Source: CBDCRK01 sp965220955 (GTDB lineage: Bacteria; Desulfobacterota; Binatia; Bin18; CBDCRK01). From it: a DNA stretch of 64,000 nt. The notes beneath the pieces were generated by a model. That model did not search any database. It was not told the DNA's origin and saw only the letters and a list, made by a program, of their open reading frames with translations. The stretch is from contig CBDCRK010000036.1 of NCBI GenBank assembly GCA_965220955.1, positions 186,001-250,000 on the forward strand, written 5' to 3'. The position numbers and the translations under genes are program-made. Below are positions 26,049 through 34,243 of the stretch, piece after piece; position 1 is the stretch's first letter, and each line of letters opens with the position of its first letter.

Positions 26049-27794
26049 TTAGCGGGCCTCACCATGGCGCAGCACTCTACCCGGGGTAGCACCAGTGCAC
26101 TGGCCATCCTCAAAAGTCACTTGACCATTGACCATAATCCAGCGATATCCTTCGGCTTTCTGTATCCGCCGCCACTCTCCAGCCGGTAGATCATGGACAA
26201 CCTCCTCGGGCAGAATCTTGAGGTTATCCAGGTCATAGACAATGATATCAGCCGCCAATCCCTCGCGTAGACAGCCCCGGTCCTTGAAGCCTGCCGCCCA
26301 GGCCGTCATACCGCTTAAGCGGAAATGAGCCTCTTCCAAACTCAGGGCTCCTGTGTCCCTCACCATCCATGCCAGCATATCCGTGGAATAAGTGCCCGGG
26401 GTAATGAACTTAATATGGGCTCCGCCATCGGATACCCCAGGTAGCGTGTACGGCGAGCTCATGAGCTCCTTATGGTGGGCCACATCAGCATTGACTATGG
26501 GGCCTGCCCACTCTGTCCTCAGGTTATCAGCCACCGACAGATCGAGCATAGCATCGATAATGTGCTTGTTCTCCTTCTCGGCAATCTGACCCACTGACAG
26601 TCCTTCATACTTGTCCTTAATGTCCTCGCGGCGAACCTTGCGGGCTATAAAGGTGTGCAGTTCGCCAAACAAGAAGTCACGTGACTTGGTCCCGGCATCA
26701 TACTCCTCTTTCAGAGCGCTGCGGACCTCGGGGTTAGACATCTTGGCTTTTCTTTCTTCTACTGTCCCCAGGGTCACCTCTCGCCAGGACGGACTGTCAT
26801 CAAACAGGTTCCAGTTCTCAAAAGTAAACCTGTTGGGTGTACGCGCGGTGGCAGCCTGACCAAATATCGGAATACCCTTGCTGTTAGCTTCAGCTAACCA
26901 CTTAAGCTGCGCGCGGTAGACATGGGGAAATTTGTCATTAATGGCAATAGCATTAAACAGCACTGGCCGCCCACTCTCCTCGGCCAGTTGCGCATTAAAA
27001 TTAAAGTCATGCCGCATGCCATGGCTAGGATCATGAGCATTAACACTGGACTGGGTAAACTGGATGCAGCCCTCGCTCTCCTTACCCATAGCCTTGGCCA
27101 GAGTAAGATAGAACTCGTCCGGCAGTATGTCAGTAATCATTGGTGTGCCATCATAATCTCTCTGCACCGAGGCGGTGCTGTCAGGCACTAGCCTCTGGGC
27201 GGACCAGCCGACAGCTCCGGCATCCATAGCCCCATGGAAAAGTCGCACAATCTCCGCCATCTCCTTCTCATTAGGAACCCGCTGCTTGGCTTCGTCAAAT
27301 CCTCCCATGACATAGGCCACTGCTGGCCCAACTGGAAACAGATGGGAGAAGTTGATCCCCATGGGTATACGATCTAGACGATCCATGTACTGAGGGAAGG
27401 TCTCCCAATCAAAAGACATTGAGACTTTCATTGGTTCCAGAGGGATGGCCTCGTTGCGGGATAAGGCCAGCATGGCTCGCTCAGCATCCTTGGCCTTGAC
27501 CGGGGCAAAGCCAAACCCACAGTTGCCTACGGTCACTGAGGTTACCCCGTGCCAACTGGAGATGGTCAGGTAGGGATCCCAGTGGATCTGGGCATCATAG
27601 TGGGTGTGCAGGTCAATACCTCCTGGGGCTACAATCAGCCCTGAGGCATCCAGGACTTTGGTCGCGTCACCAGTATTCAGGCGGCCGATTTTGGCAATCT
27701 TACCGTTCTTGATACCAATATCGGCCTTATAGCGCGGCACCTTGGTGCCATCAACAACAGTGCCTCCTTTGATGATCACATCAAACTCTGCCAT
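26049..27794 (-). CDS. N-acyl-D-amino-acid deacylase family amidohydrolase (copy 2)
   Basis: A 581-residue amidohydrolase of the D-aminoacylase/Amidohydro_3 type. The metal motif DLHTHYDAQIHWDP is at residues 61-74 (H63, H65), the middle has the Cys-containing VGNCGFGFAPV, and GVSDGGAHIKF with the catalytic Asp is near 460. It would deacylate N-acyl-D-amino acids or related imides and ureas in the cytoplasm. It is a close paralogue of 28012-29766, with the two genes in tandem and preceded by matching promoters. Small differences are spread over the length, so both copies seem under selection. Confidence 0.9.
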   Translation of the reverse strand: MAEFDVIIKGGTVVDGTKVPRYKADIGIKNGKIAKIGRLNTGDATKVLDASGLIVAPGGIDLHTHYDAQIHWDPYLTISSWHGVTSVTVGNCGFGFAPVKAKDAERAMLALSRNEAIPLEPMKVSMSFDWETFPQYMDRLDRIPMGINFSHLFPVGPAVAYVMGGFDEAKQRVPNEKEMAEIVRLFHGAMDAGAVGWSAQRLVPDSTASVQRDYDGTPMITDILPDEFYLTLAKAMGKESEGCIQFTQSSVNAHDPSHGMRHDFNFNAQLAEESGRPVLFNAIAINDKFPHVYRAQLKWLAEANSKGIPIFGQAATARTPNRFTFENWNLFDDSPSWREVTLGTVEERKAKMSNPEVRSALKEEYDAGTKSRDFLFGELHTFIARKVRREDIKDKYEGLSVGQIAEKENKHIIDAMLDLSVADNLRTEWAGPIVNADVAHHKELMSSPYTLPGVSDGGAHIKFITPGTYSTDMLAWMVRDTGALSLEEAHFRLSGMTAWAAGFKDRGCLREGLAADIIVYDLDNLKILPEEVVHDLPAGEWRRIQKAEGYRWIMVNGQVTFEDGQCTGATPGRVLRHGEAR

Positions 27795-27823
27795 AGTCTC
27801 CTCCTCTTGCGTTTATTATGTTT

Positions 27824-27870
27824 ATATTGAATGAACACTAACTCATTTAATCTGCTCAGTCAAACATCTG
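27824..27870 (-). promoter_or_regulatory. promoter/operator of D-aminoacylase copy 2
   Basis: On the minus strand TTGACT is followed after 17 bases by TAGTGT. Over the -10 region lies the inverted repeat AATGA-GTTAGTGT-TCATT. The same promoter and operator occur upstream of the paralogue at 29803-29838. Confidence 0.6.
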
Positions 27871-28011
27871 TCCTAAAGAAAGCCTCCCTTAAAAAAACAA
27901 GGGATGAGAAGGAATTTCCCTCTCACCCCTCTGCTGTTTCTCAAGCGATCGGCCCTTTCTGACAGCCGTCTTTGCTGACTGCTGATCGCTAATTGCTGAA
28001 AGCTTATAGAC

Positions 28012-29766
28012 CTAGCTGGCCTGGCCGTGGCGCAGCACTCTACCCGGAGTAGCGCCCGTGCACTTGCCATCCTCGAAGGTCACCTCACCATTGATCAAGG
28101 TCCACCGATACCCATCGGCCTTCTGTATCCGCCGCCACTCTCCGGCCGGCAGATCGTGGACAACCTCCTCAGGCAAAATCTTGAGGTTCTGGAGGTCGTA
28201 GACAATAATATCGGCCGCCATGCCCTCACGCAGAGAGCCCCGATCCTTAAAACCGGCTGCCCAGGCTGGCAGGCAGCTTAAGCGAAAGTGAGCCTCTTCC
28301 AAACTCATAGCCCCCGTATCCCGCACCATCCATGCCAGCATATCCGTGGAGTAGGTACCCGGAGTAATAAACTTAATGTGCGCTCCACCGTCGGACACAC
28401 CGGGGAGAGTATAGGGGGAGTTCATCAGCTCACGATGGTGCTCCACTTTCTCGTTAAGAATTGGCCCAGACCACTCGGTCGTGAGATCATCAGCCACCGA
28501 GAGATCAAGCATAGCATCAATAATGTGCTTGTTCTCCTTCTCAGCAATTTGACCCACCGATAGCCCCTCGTATTTCTCCTTGAGGTCTGGACGGTGCACC
28601 TTGCGGGCAATAAACTTGCCGAGTTCGCCAAACAAGAAGTCCAGGGACTTGGTAGTGGAGGTACCAGCATCATATTCCTCCCGTAGCGCCTTGCGGAGCT
28701 CGGGGTTGGACATCTTAGCCTTTTTCTCTTCCACCGTACCCACGGTAGCCTCACGCCACTGAGGGCTGCTATCATATAGATTCCAATTCTCAAAGGTCAT
28801 GCGAATCGGAGTCCGTGCGGTTGCAGCCTGGCCAAACACCGGGATACCCTTGGCATTAGCCTGGGCCAACCACCTCAGTTGCGCACGATAGACATAGGGC
28901 AGCTGGTCATTAATGGCAATGGCGTTAAACAGAACGGGCCGTCCACTTTCCTCAGCCAGACGGGTATTGAAGTCAAAGTCAGCATGCATGCCCCGGTTAG
29001 GATCGTGGCTCCCGGAGCTGGATTGGGTAAACTGGATGCAGCCTTCACCTCTTTCTCCCATAGCCTTGGCCAAGGTCACATAGAACTCATCCGGCAGCAC
29101 ATCAGAGATCATTGGCGTGCCGTCATAGTCCCGCTGCACTGAGGAGCTGCTTTCGGGAAAGAGCCGTTGGGCGGACCAGCCTATGGCTCCCGCATCCATG
29201 GCCCCATGAAACATCTGCACTATCTGCTGCATTTCCTTCTCGTTGGGGAACCGCTCCTTTGCCTTATCAAACCCTCCCATGACATAGGCTACTGCCGGCG
29301 AGATTGGAAACAGATGGGAGAAGTTGATCCCTAGGGGCATATGATCCAGACGGTCCATGTACTGAGGGAAGCTTTCCCAGTCCACCTTCATGGAAACCTT
29401 CATGGGCTCCAGAGGGATGGCCTCGTTGCGGGATAGCGCTAGCATTGCCCGCTCCCCATCCCCAGGACGCAGTGGGGCAAAACCAAAACCGCAGTTGCCC
29501 ACTGTTACCGAGGTTACCCCATGCCAGCATGAGATCGACAGATAGGGGTCCCAGTGGATCTGGGCATCATAGTGAGTGTGCAGATCAACGCCCCCTGGAG
29601 CCACAATCAGCCCCGAGGCATCGAGCACCTTTTTGGCGTCGCTGGTATTAAGGCGGCCGATTTGGGCAATCTTGCCATCCTTGATACCAATGTCGGCCTT
29701 GTAGCGCGGCACCTTAGTGCCATCGACCACAGTGCCTCCTTTAATAATGGTATCGAACTGTGCCAT
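28012..29766 (-). CDS. N-acyl-D-amino-acid deacylase family amidohydrolase (copy 1)
   Basis: A 584-residue paralogue of the previous gene with the same metal motif DLHTHYDAQIHWDP (61-74), VGNCGFGFAPL and the late GVSDGGAHIKF. A three-residue insertion (STT near residue 370) marks it off. It has its own promoter, and a 217-base gap separates the two genes, so they are two transcription units under the same predicted control rather than one operon. SD AAGGAGG precedes the ATG. Confidence 0.9.
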   Translation of the reverse strand: MAQFDTIIKGGTVVDGTKVPRYKADIGIKDGKIAQIGRLNTSDAKKVLDASGLIVAPGGVDLHTHYDAQIHWDPYLSISCWHGVTSVTVGNCGFGFAPLRPGDGERAMLALSRNEAIPLEPMKVSMKVDWESFPQYMDRLDHMPLGINFSHLFPISPAVAYVMGGFDKAKERFPNEKEMQQIVQMFHGAMDAGAIGWSAQRLFPESSSSVQRDYDGTPMISDVLPDEFYVTLAKAMGERGEGCIQFTQSSSGSHDPNRGMHADFDFNTRLAEESGRPVLFNAIAINDQLPYVYRAQLRWLAQANAKGIPVFGQAATARTPIRMTFENWNLYDSSPQWREATVGTVEEKKAKMSNPELRKALREEYDAGTSTTKSLDFLFGELGKFIARKVHRPDLKEKYEGLSVGQIAEKENKHIIDAMLDLSVADDLTTEWSGPILNEKVEHHRELMNSPYTLPGVSDGGAHIKFITPGTYSTDMLAWMVRDTGAMSLEEAHFRLSCLPAWAAGFKDRGSLREGMAADIIVYDLQNLKILPEEVVHDLPAGEWRRIQKADGYRWTLINGEVTFEDGKCTGATPGRVLRHGQAS

Positions 29767-29802
29767 GGCTTCCTCCTTCTTCTTATGGGTGTGTATATAT
29801 AC

Positions 29803-29848
29803 TGAATGGGCATTAACTCATTTGACTTGCCAAGTCAATCAAATGAGT
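29803..29848 (-). promoter_or_regulatory. promoter/operator of D-aminoacylase copy 1 with extra palindrome
   Basis: TGAATGGGCATTAACTCATT matches the copy at 27828-27847. On the minus strand the boxes are TTGACT, 17 bases, TAATGC. Here the -35 region is in addition part of a palindrome, TTGACTTG-C-CAAGTCAA (29822-29838), and of a wider ACTCATTTGA/TCAAATGAGT pair (29816-29825 with 29839-29848), which could also form a terminator-like stem after pdxJ. Confidence 0.55.
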
Positions 29849-29853
29849 GAGGC

Positions 29854-30579
29854 TCAGGCATTATAGCCAAGGGCTTTTAAGTAGGCTTTGACTGCCTGCT
29901 CTAATCCCATAAAGAGCGCGTCGCTGAGTAGGGCATGACCAATGGACACTTCGAGCAGACCTGGGAGATTCTGAGCCAGGTAAGGCAGGCTTTCTAGATC
30001 GAGGTCGTGGCCAGCGTTGAGGCCAAGGCCAGCTTCCTGGGCTGTGAGCGCGGCCCGGTGATAAATATCGAACACCTTTTTGCCTTCAAGGGTCCCGAAC
30101 GTCTTGGCATAGGACTCGGTATATAGCTCAACACGATCGGCTCCCAACTCCTTGGCACGCCGGACCTGATCCGGGTCCGGGTCGAGAAATAAGCTAACGC
30201 GAATGCCGTGGTTGTGAAGGCGCTGAGTTATATCACTGAGCCACTCTACGCCTCCACTAAGATCCCAGCCCGCGTTGGAGGTCAATACCTCGGGGGGGTC
30301 AGGAACTAAAGTGCACTGAGCAGGCTTGACAAGACACACCAAGTCAAGAAATTCCGGCGAAGGATACCCCTCGATGTTGAACTCCACAGTAAGCATGGCG
30401 ATGAGGTCGAGAACGTCCTGCCGGCGAATGTGGCGGCCATCGGGGCGGGGATGGATAGTAATCCCGTGGCACCCGGCCTCAATGCAAGTCTTGGCTGCCT
30501 TAACAACATTGGGAATATCTCCGCCCCGGGCATTACGCAGCGTGGCCACTTTGTTCACATTAACGCTTAACTGTACCAT
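29854..30579 (-). CDS. pdxJ: pyridoxine 5'-phosphate synthase
   Basis: PdxJ condenses 1-deoxyxylulose 5-phosphate with 3-amino-2-oxopropyl phosphate to give pyridoxine 5'-phosphate, the last ring-forming step of DXP-dependent vitamin B6 synthesis. From the ATG at 30579 the protein has 241 residues and begins MVQLSVNVNKVATLRNARGG, the conserved N-terminus; the longer GTG start at 30621 adds residues foreign to the family. Further motifs are GITIHPRPDGRHI (39-51), VSLFLDPDPDQV and LNAGHDLDL near the C-terminus. It stands alone among catabolic genes, the one biosynthetic gene here. Confidence 0.92.
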   Translation of the reverse strand: MVQLSVNVNKVATLRNARGGDIPNVVKAAKTCIEAGCHGITIHPRPDGRHIRRQDVLDLIAMLTVEFNIEGYPSPEFLDLVCLVKPAQCTLVPDPPEVLTSNAGWDLSGGVEWLSDITQRLHNHGIRVSLFLDPDPDQVRRAKELGADRVELYTESYAKTFGTLEGKKVFDIYHRAALTAQEAGLGLNAGHDLDLESLPYLAQNLPGLLEVSIGHALLSDALFMGLEQAVKAYLKALGYNA

Positions 30580-30652
30580 ATTCCTAACTACCGGCCTCTT
30601 CCTGCTTGCTGAGAAAATCACGTATCATGCCGTTCAATTCCTTTTTTATTTT

Positions 30653-30883
30653 TTAGCGTATTCCGCCTATGCCGGGGACTCCTATTGCGCCGCCCCAATA
30701 ACCGCCAAGGCTAGAGGGAAAAGAGCTTCCAGGCCAGGGCCAAGGGTGTTGGGTGGATCTGTGCTTCCTGGCAATCTTCTCCTCTTCACTTGTCAAAGAG
30801 GGAGAACTTTGACTCTGCGAAACAGTGCATCCACCTAAGGCGAACACTGAAAGCACAAGCAGCAACAACAGACATTTACGCAT
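30653..30883 (-). CDS. small putative lipoprotein
   Basis: A 76-residue protein with a textbook lipoprotein signal: MRKCLLLLLVLSVFALGGC, so Cys19 would be lipidated. The mature part is Ser/Gln-rich and then rich in Pro, Gly and Trp (GGYWGGAIGVPGIGGIR). SD GAGGTGATTT before the ATG supports translation. The function is unknown. It lies 73 bases upstream of pdxJ on the same strand. Confidence 0.6.
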   Translation of the reverse strand: MRKCLLLLLVLSVFALGGCTVSQSQSSPSLTSEEEKIARKHRSTQHPWPWPGSSFPSSLGGYWGGAIGVPGIGGIR

Positions 30884-31119
30884 AAATCACCTCACTGCAC
30901 ATACAAAGAATGGCTCCATTATACGCCCCCAAGGTCTTGCCAGTGAATAGGGGAGATAATGTATCGATACGAGGGAGAATTCTCTCAACCAAAGGCTTTT
31001 CCCTATTAAGACAAGATGCTATGCGAGATGCTATGTCGGTTAGGTAACTGGCTCTGTGCACTAACAAAAGCGAGCGGGATTTGCTAATGTAGCGTTTCAA
31101 TGAGGAGTACGGACTGATC

Positions 31120-31680
31120 ATGAGTGATAAACAAAAGCCCGCACTGGGTACCCTAACATCTTCTGACCATCGCAGGCGGGAAGCGGTGGATTCACAACCG
31201 CCACGATATGTGCGCTTTCCCGCAGAGCGCCCTATAGGCGCGCTCTGGGTGCGAAATTACAGTTTAGATAGCCACGCCATCTGGGAATCGTGCGGAAACG
31301 CGCAAGGCACCATCACTGTGCCCGGCGGAAAAGAACTGCGACTCAATGTTAGTCTACAGGCGTCCACCGACCTCTCCCCCCTGAGCCGACTACAACCCGA
31401 AGACTTACAGTACCTTCAGCTTTCGGGCACGCGTGTCACCAATGCCGGTCTTGTCCACCTCCAGAGACTGACAGGCCTGCGGGTGCTTTGGCTCTACGAC
31501 ACCCGCATCAACGACCAGGGCCTGGTTCATCTCCAGGGGCTGACTAACCTGCGGGTACTCAATCTACGTGGCACCTTGGTCAGCCCGGGCGGCGTGGACG
31601 CCCTGCAACAGACCTTGCCTGAGTGTGAGATTCGCCGCGCATGGAAAGAGCAGACCGCTAATAAGGTTAGTCCTAAATGA
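31120..31680 (+). CDS. leucine-rich-repeat protein
   Basis: A 186-residue protein. The first 80 residues are of unknown type. Residues about 90-160 hold three LRR units of the bacterial GTxVTDxGLxxLxxLxxLxxLxL type (LSGTRVTNAGLVHLQRLTGL, then DTRINDQGLVHLQGLTNL). There is no signal peptide, so an intracellular scaffold or binding role is likely. Its 3' end overlaps the convergent dioxygenase beta gene by eight bases. SD GAGGAG is present. Confidence 0.72.
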   Translation: MSDKQKPALGTLTSSDHRRREAVDSQPPRYVRFPAERPIGALWVRNYSLDSHAIWESCGNAQGTITVPGGKELRLNVSLQASTDLSPLSRLQPEDLQYLQLSGTRVTNAGLVHLQRLTGLRVLWLYDTRINDQGLVHLQGLTNLRVLNLRGTLVSPGGVDALQQTLPECEIRRAWKEQTANKVSPK

Positions 31681-32146
31681 GGAATGTCAAATTGTTGATA
31701 ACCTCATCATTATTCACCAACTCGATTTTCTTATACGCGATCTTGAAGCTGTTACCCTCTGGCCGCAGGGTGTGAATCGTTCGGCCAGCATAGGTATTCT
31801 GTCCGCTGCGCCGCAGTTCTGTCAGGTTAAAGTTGGAGTACACCGTCACCTCACCGTTGTTCCCTTCTTCGATCTCCACATTGGATATAACCCGCCGCAT
31901 CCGCGACTTAGGGTCCTGTGCATAAGCTGCGCCGCTTTTAAGACGCACGATTCGGTCCCCAAGCCGCGCTCGGTTGTCGTAGATGATCGATACCTCTCGC
32001 ATGGGATCGATGTCATTTTGGTTACTTGGCACCCAGTACAAGGCATCATCCGTCCACAATGCCAGCCACTCGTCGTAGGCATGTTCGTCCATTAGCCGCG
32101 CCTCACGGTAGAGAAAGTTTTCAATCTGGTGACGGTCTACAGACAT
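31673..32146 (-). CDS. aromatic-ring-hydroxylating dioxygenase, beta subunit
   Basis: A 157-residue SnoaL/NTF2-like small subunit that supports the catalytic alpha subunit of Rieske ring-hydroxylating dioxygenases. The start IENFLYREARLMDEHAYDEW is typical, as are DDALYWVP and the later SRMRRVISNVEIE. It follows the alpha gene by 24 bases in the same operon. No ferredoxin or reductase gene is adjacent, so electron donors must be encoded elsewhere. Confidence 0.9.
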   Translation of the reverse strand: MSVDRHQIENFLYREARLMDEHAYDEWLALWTDDALYWVPSNQNDIDPMREVSIIYDNRARLGDRIVRLKSGAAYAQDPKSRMRRVISNVEIEEGNNGEVTVYSNFNLTELRRSGQNTYAGRTIHTLRPEGNSFKIAYKKIELVNNDEVINNLTFLI

Positions 32147-32170
32147 GCTGTCTCCTCCTCGAAGCCATAA

Positions 32171-33505
32171 TCAGCGCGCTCTTTGTTGTGCCCCGCTGCT
32201 TGCGCGCCGACGGACCGGCAGCTCCACACCCTGTAACATCACCTTTTTCCACTGGCGCCAGATACCACGCAGCGTCAGTTCATCGGTCATTTGTCCAACG
32301 AGGGTACCGTCCGGCTCCCGTTGCTCTTGGTGAAGGCCACGTGCCAGCAGTAACCAAGGGTCCAGCTGGGCGCCGAGCCCCAGCTGGTTGCGTTCAAACA
32401 TCTCTAGGTCGTCGGTTGCCCCCATACCGGCCGGGCCATAAAATGCCTCATGCCCACGCAATCGCCCGGCATTTATTTCGGGCGCTACCCCTTTGAGCAA
32501 CGTGGGGTAGAGAAACACTTCTGTCTCAGCCACGTCTATGGGCTGAATCACCCTGATCTGCACGCCGATCAAGACCAGGTTGGGAAACACCGCCAGGTGC
32601 GTACCGCCGGCCGTGATAATTTCCTCGGCTCGCTCTTTGCCGTATCTGTCGATCATGGCTTCCAGGTAGGCTTGCCCACCGGGCGTTGTGGGCATGGCCG
32701 CGCGCAGGCGAGAACTGGTGGCCTTATTGTACGGCCGAAAATCCAGCATCACATGGCCGTTTCCCAGGTCCCGGGTCTGGCCAATAGAAGCACTGGTGAA
32801 CAGATCTGTTACATTGGCGCCGGTTCTTCTCTGCACCATGTCAAAGAAGGTCTGGTGGGTAAAATTGGGGTGGTAACCGTCCATGCTATTTTCCAGCTGG
32901 AACTTCCAGTTCGCCCGGTAGCCGTATTTGTGGACCCCGGCCCGGACGTCGATCTCGCCCTCGGGAGAAAGATCAATGAACAGGTCGAGTTGCTCCTTGA
33001 CCGGCCGGCCCAGGTACTCATCCAGGGTAATGCCCACCGGACTCAGGCTGCCAAAGATGAACCCACGGTACATCTCCATGCGCGGCACCTTGCGTAGCCC
33101 GTAGTCTTCCTTGCGGAACGACTCGTCGTACCGGTCTTGATAGGTGACCCCCAATAGATCGCCGTTGTTGCGGTATGTCCACCCATGATACGCGCAGCGG
33201 AACACCTTGGCGTTTCCCCGCTCGACCTGGCAGACGGCATTGGCCCGGTGCGTGCAGCGGTTCATCAACAACTGCACCTGCCCGTCATCATCCCGCACCA
33301 TAATAACGGGCTGCCGCCCGATCTTTACCAAGCGGAAGTCTCCCGGCTCAGGAATTTCACTGGCATGTCCGACATAGACCCAGCCGCGGTGGAAGAGCTT
33401 GTCCATCTCCTCGGCAAAAATATCCGGATTCGTGTATACGCTCCCATGCACACGGTCCTCTTTAACCAGCTCATTGTAATCGATTTTTACTTGCCCTGCT
33501 GCCAT
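32171..33505 (-). CDS. Rieske aromatic-ring-hydroxylating dioxygenase, alpha subunit
   Basis: A 444-residue catalytic subunit. I start it at the ATG at 33505, which has a strong AAAGGAGGG leader; the frame continues upstream but without one. The Rieske 2Fe-2S ligands are C84, H86, C104 and H107 (CTH and CAYH). The mononuclear iron site shows NSMDGYHPNFTHQ with H212 and H217, and D209 would bridge to the neighbouring subunit's Rieske centre. It would add two oxygens to an aromatic or heteroaromatic ring. The substrate is not evident. Confidence 0.93.
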   Translation of the reverse strand: MAAGQVKIDYNELVKEDRVHGSVYTNPDIFAEEMDKLFHRGWVYVGHASEIPEPGDFRLVKIGRQPVIMVRDDDGQVQLLMNRCTHRANAVCQVERGNAKVFRCAYHGWTYRNNGDLLGVTYQDRYDESFRKEDYGLRKVPRMEMYRGFIFGSLSPVGITLDEYLGRPVKEQLDLFIDLSPEGEIDVRAGVHKYGYRANWKFQLENSMDGYHPNFTHQTFFDMVQRRTGANVTDLFTSASIGQTRDLGNGHVMLDFRPYNKATSSRLRAAMPTTPGGQAYLEAMIDRYGKERAEEIITAGGTHLAVFPNLVLIGVQIRVIQPIDVAETEVFLYPTLLKGVAPEINAGRLRGHEAFYGPAGMGATDDLEMFERNQLGLGAQLDPWLLLARGLHQEQREPDGTLVGQMTDELTLRGIWRQWKKVMLQGVELPVRRRASSGAQQRAR

Positions 33506-33662
33506 ACTCCCTCCTTTATTAGTGCTCAGCTCTGCCCTATCACGACAGCACAAAGAATGACAGATCTGCTTCTGTCATTCCTGCCAAGCTTGTCTCCAAG
33601 CAAGCGGGGAGCCGGAATCTATTTCCCCGCTTGTTCCGTTGGAGAGCCAGCAATAGAGCCTT

Positions 33663-34055
33663 CTATACCGACCACCGCTCCAGACTAAACCCCTCGGGCA
33701 AAGGGGCAAAGACCAGACGCGCGGGCCCGCCAACGGTACGAGTCTTATGGCCCTGGCCCGTTAGATCATCGGCCAAGAACGCTTCTCCCGCACTCCACTG
33801 GCGTGTCAGGTTGTCGCTGGTTGTCACCTCTACCACTCCAGACAAGACAATAACGATCTGACGGGTAGGGGCATGGTGCCATTCCTGCGCTAAACCTTCC
33901 GGGAGTTCGGCAAAGCGCACATTGGGTGAGGCATAGGCGTTCGAGAAGCGTAGGGTATTCCCGTCTGGGTCCTGCTGGGCTTGCTCGACAGGGATATCGA
34001 TCTCCTCGAATCGAGATCCGCCATCCTGGGTAGCATAAAACCGGGTAATTTTCAT
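33663..34055 (-). CDS. cupin-domain protein
   Basis: A 130-residue single-domain cupin. EWHHAPTRQIVIVLSGVVEV (about residues 61-80) gives the first cupin motif, with GEAFLADDLTGQGHKTR as the second. It lies about 160 bases upstream of the Rieske genes on the same strand and could be in one unit with them. Single cupins here may bind metal or act as small dioxygenases or isomerases. SD AGGAGGG lies just before the ATG. Confidence 0.8.
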   Translation of the reverse strand: MKITRFYATQDGGSRFEEIDIPVEQAQQDPDGNTLRFSNAYASPNVRFAELPEGLAQEWHHAPTRQIVIVLSGVVEVTTSDNLTRQWSAGEAFLADDLTGQGHKTRTVGGPARLVFAPLPEGFSLERWSV

Positions 34056-34243
34056 AAAGTTTCCCTCCTGTAGTTAAATTTGTTAAGTTTATTAAGCAAT
34101 ACTTCGGACATTTTTTGAGTGAAAGGGGTTCCCTCAAAGGACCACGACCGGCTTGAATGTATTGGATTCTTCCGTTATTTTTTCTCCAACTTTGCCCCCC
34201 TAACAAGGCTCCTGAACCACTGCAAAAAGGCACCCAGCCTTTG

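Noticed and set aside
30876..31121. 81-residue minus-strand frame before the LRR gene
   Set aside because: It has no ribosome site, overlaps the start of the small lipoprotein gene and covers the promoter region of the LRR gene.
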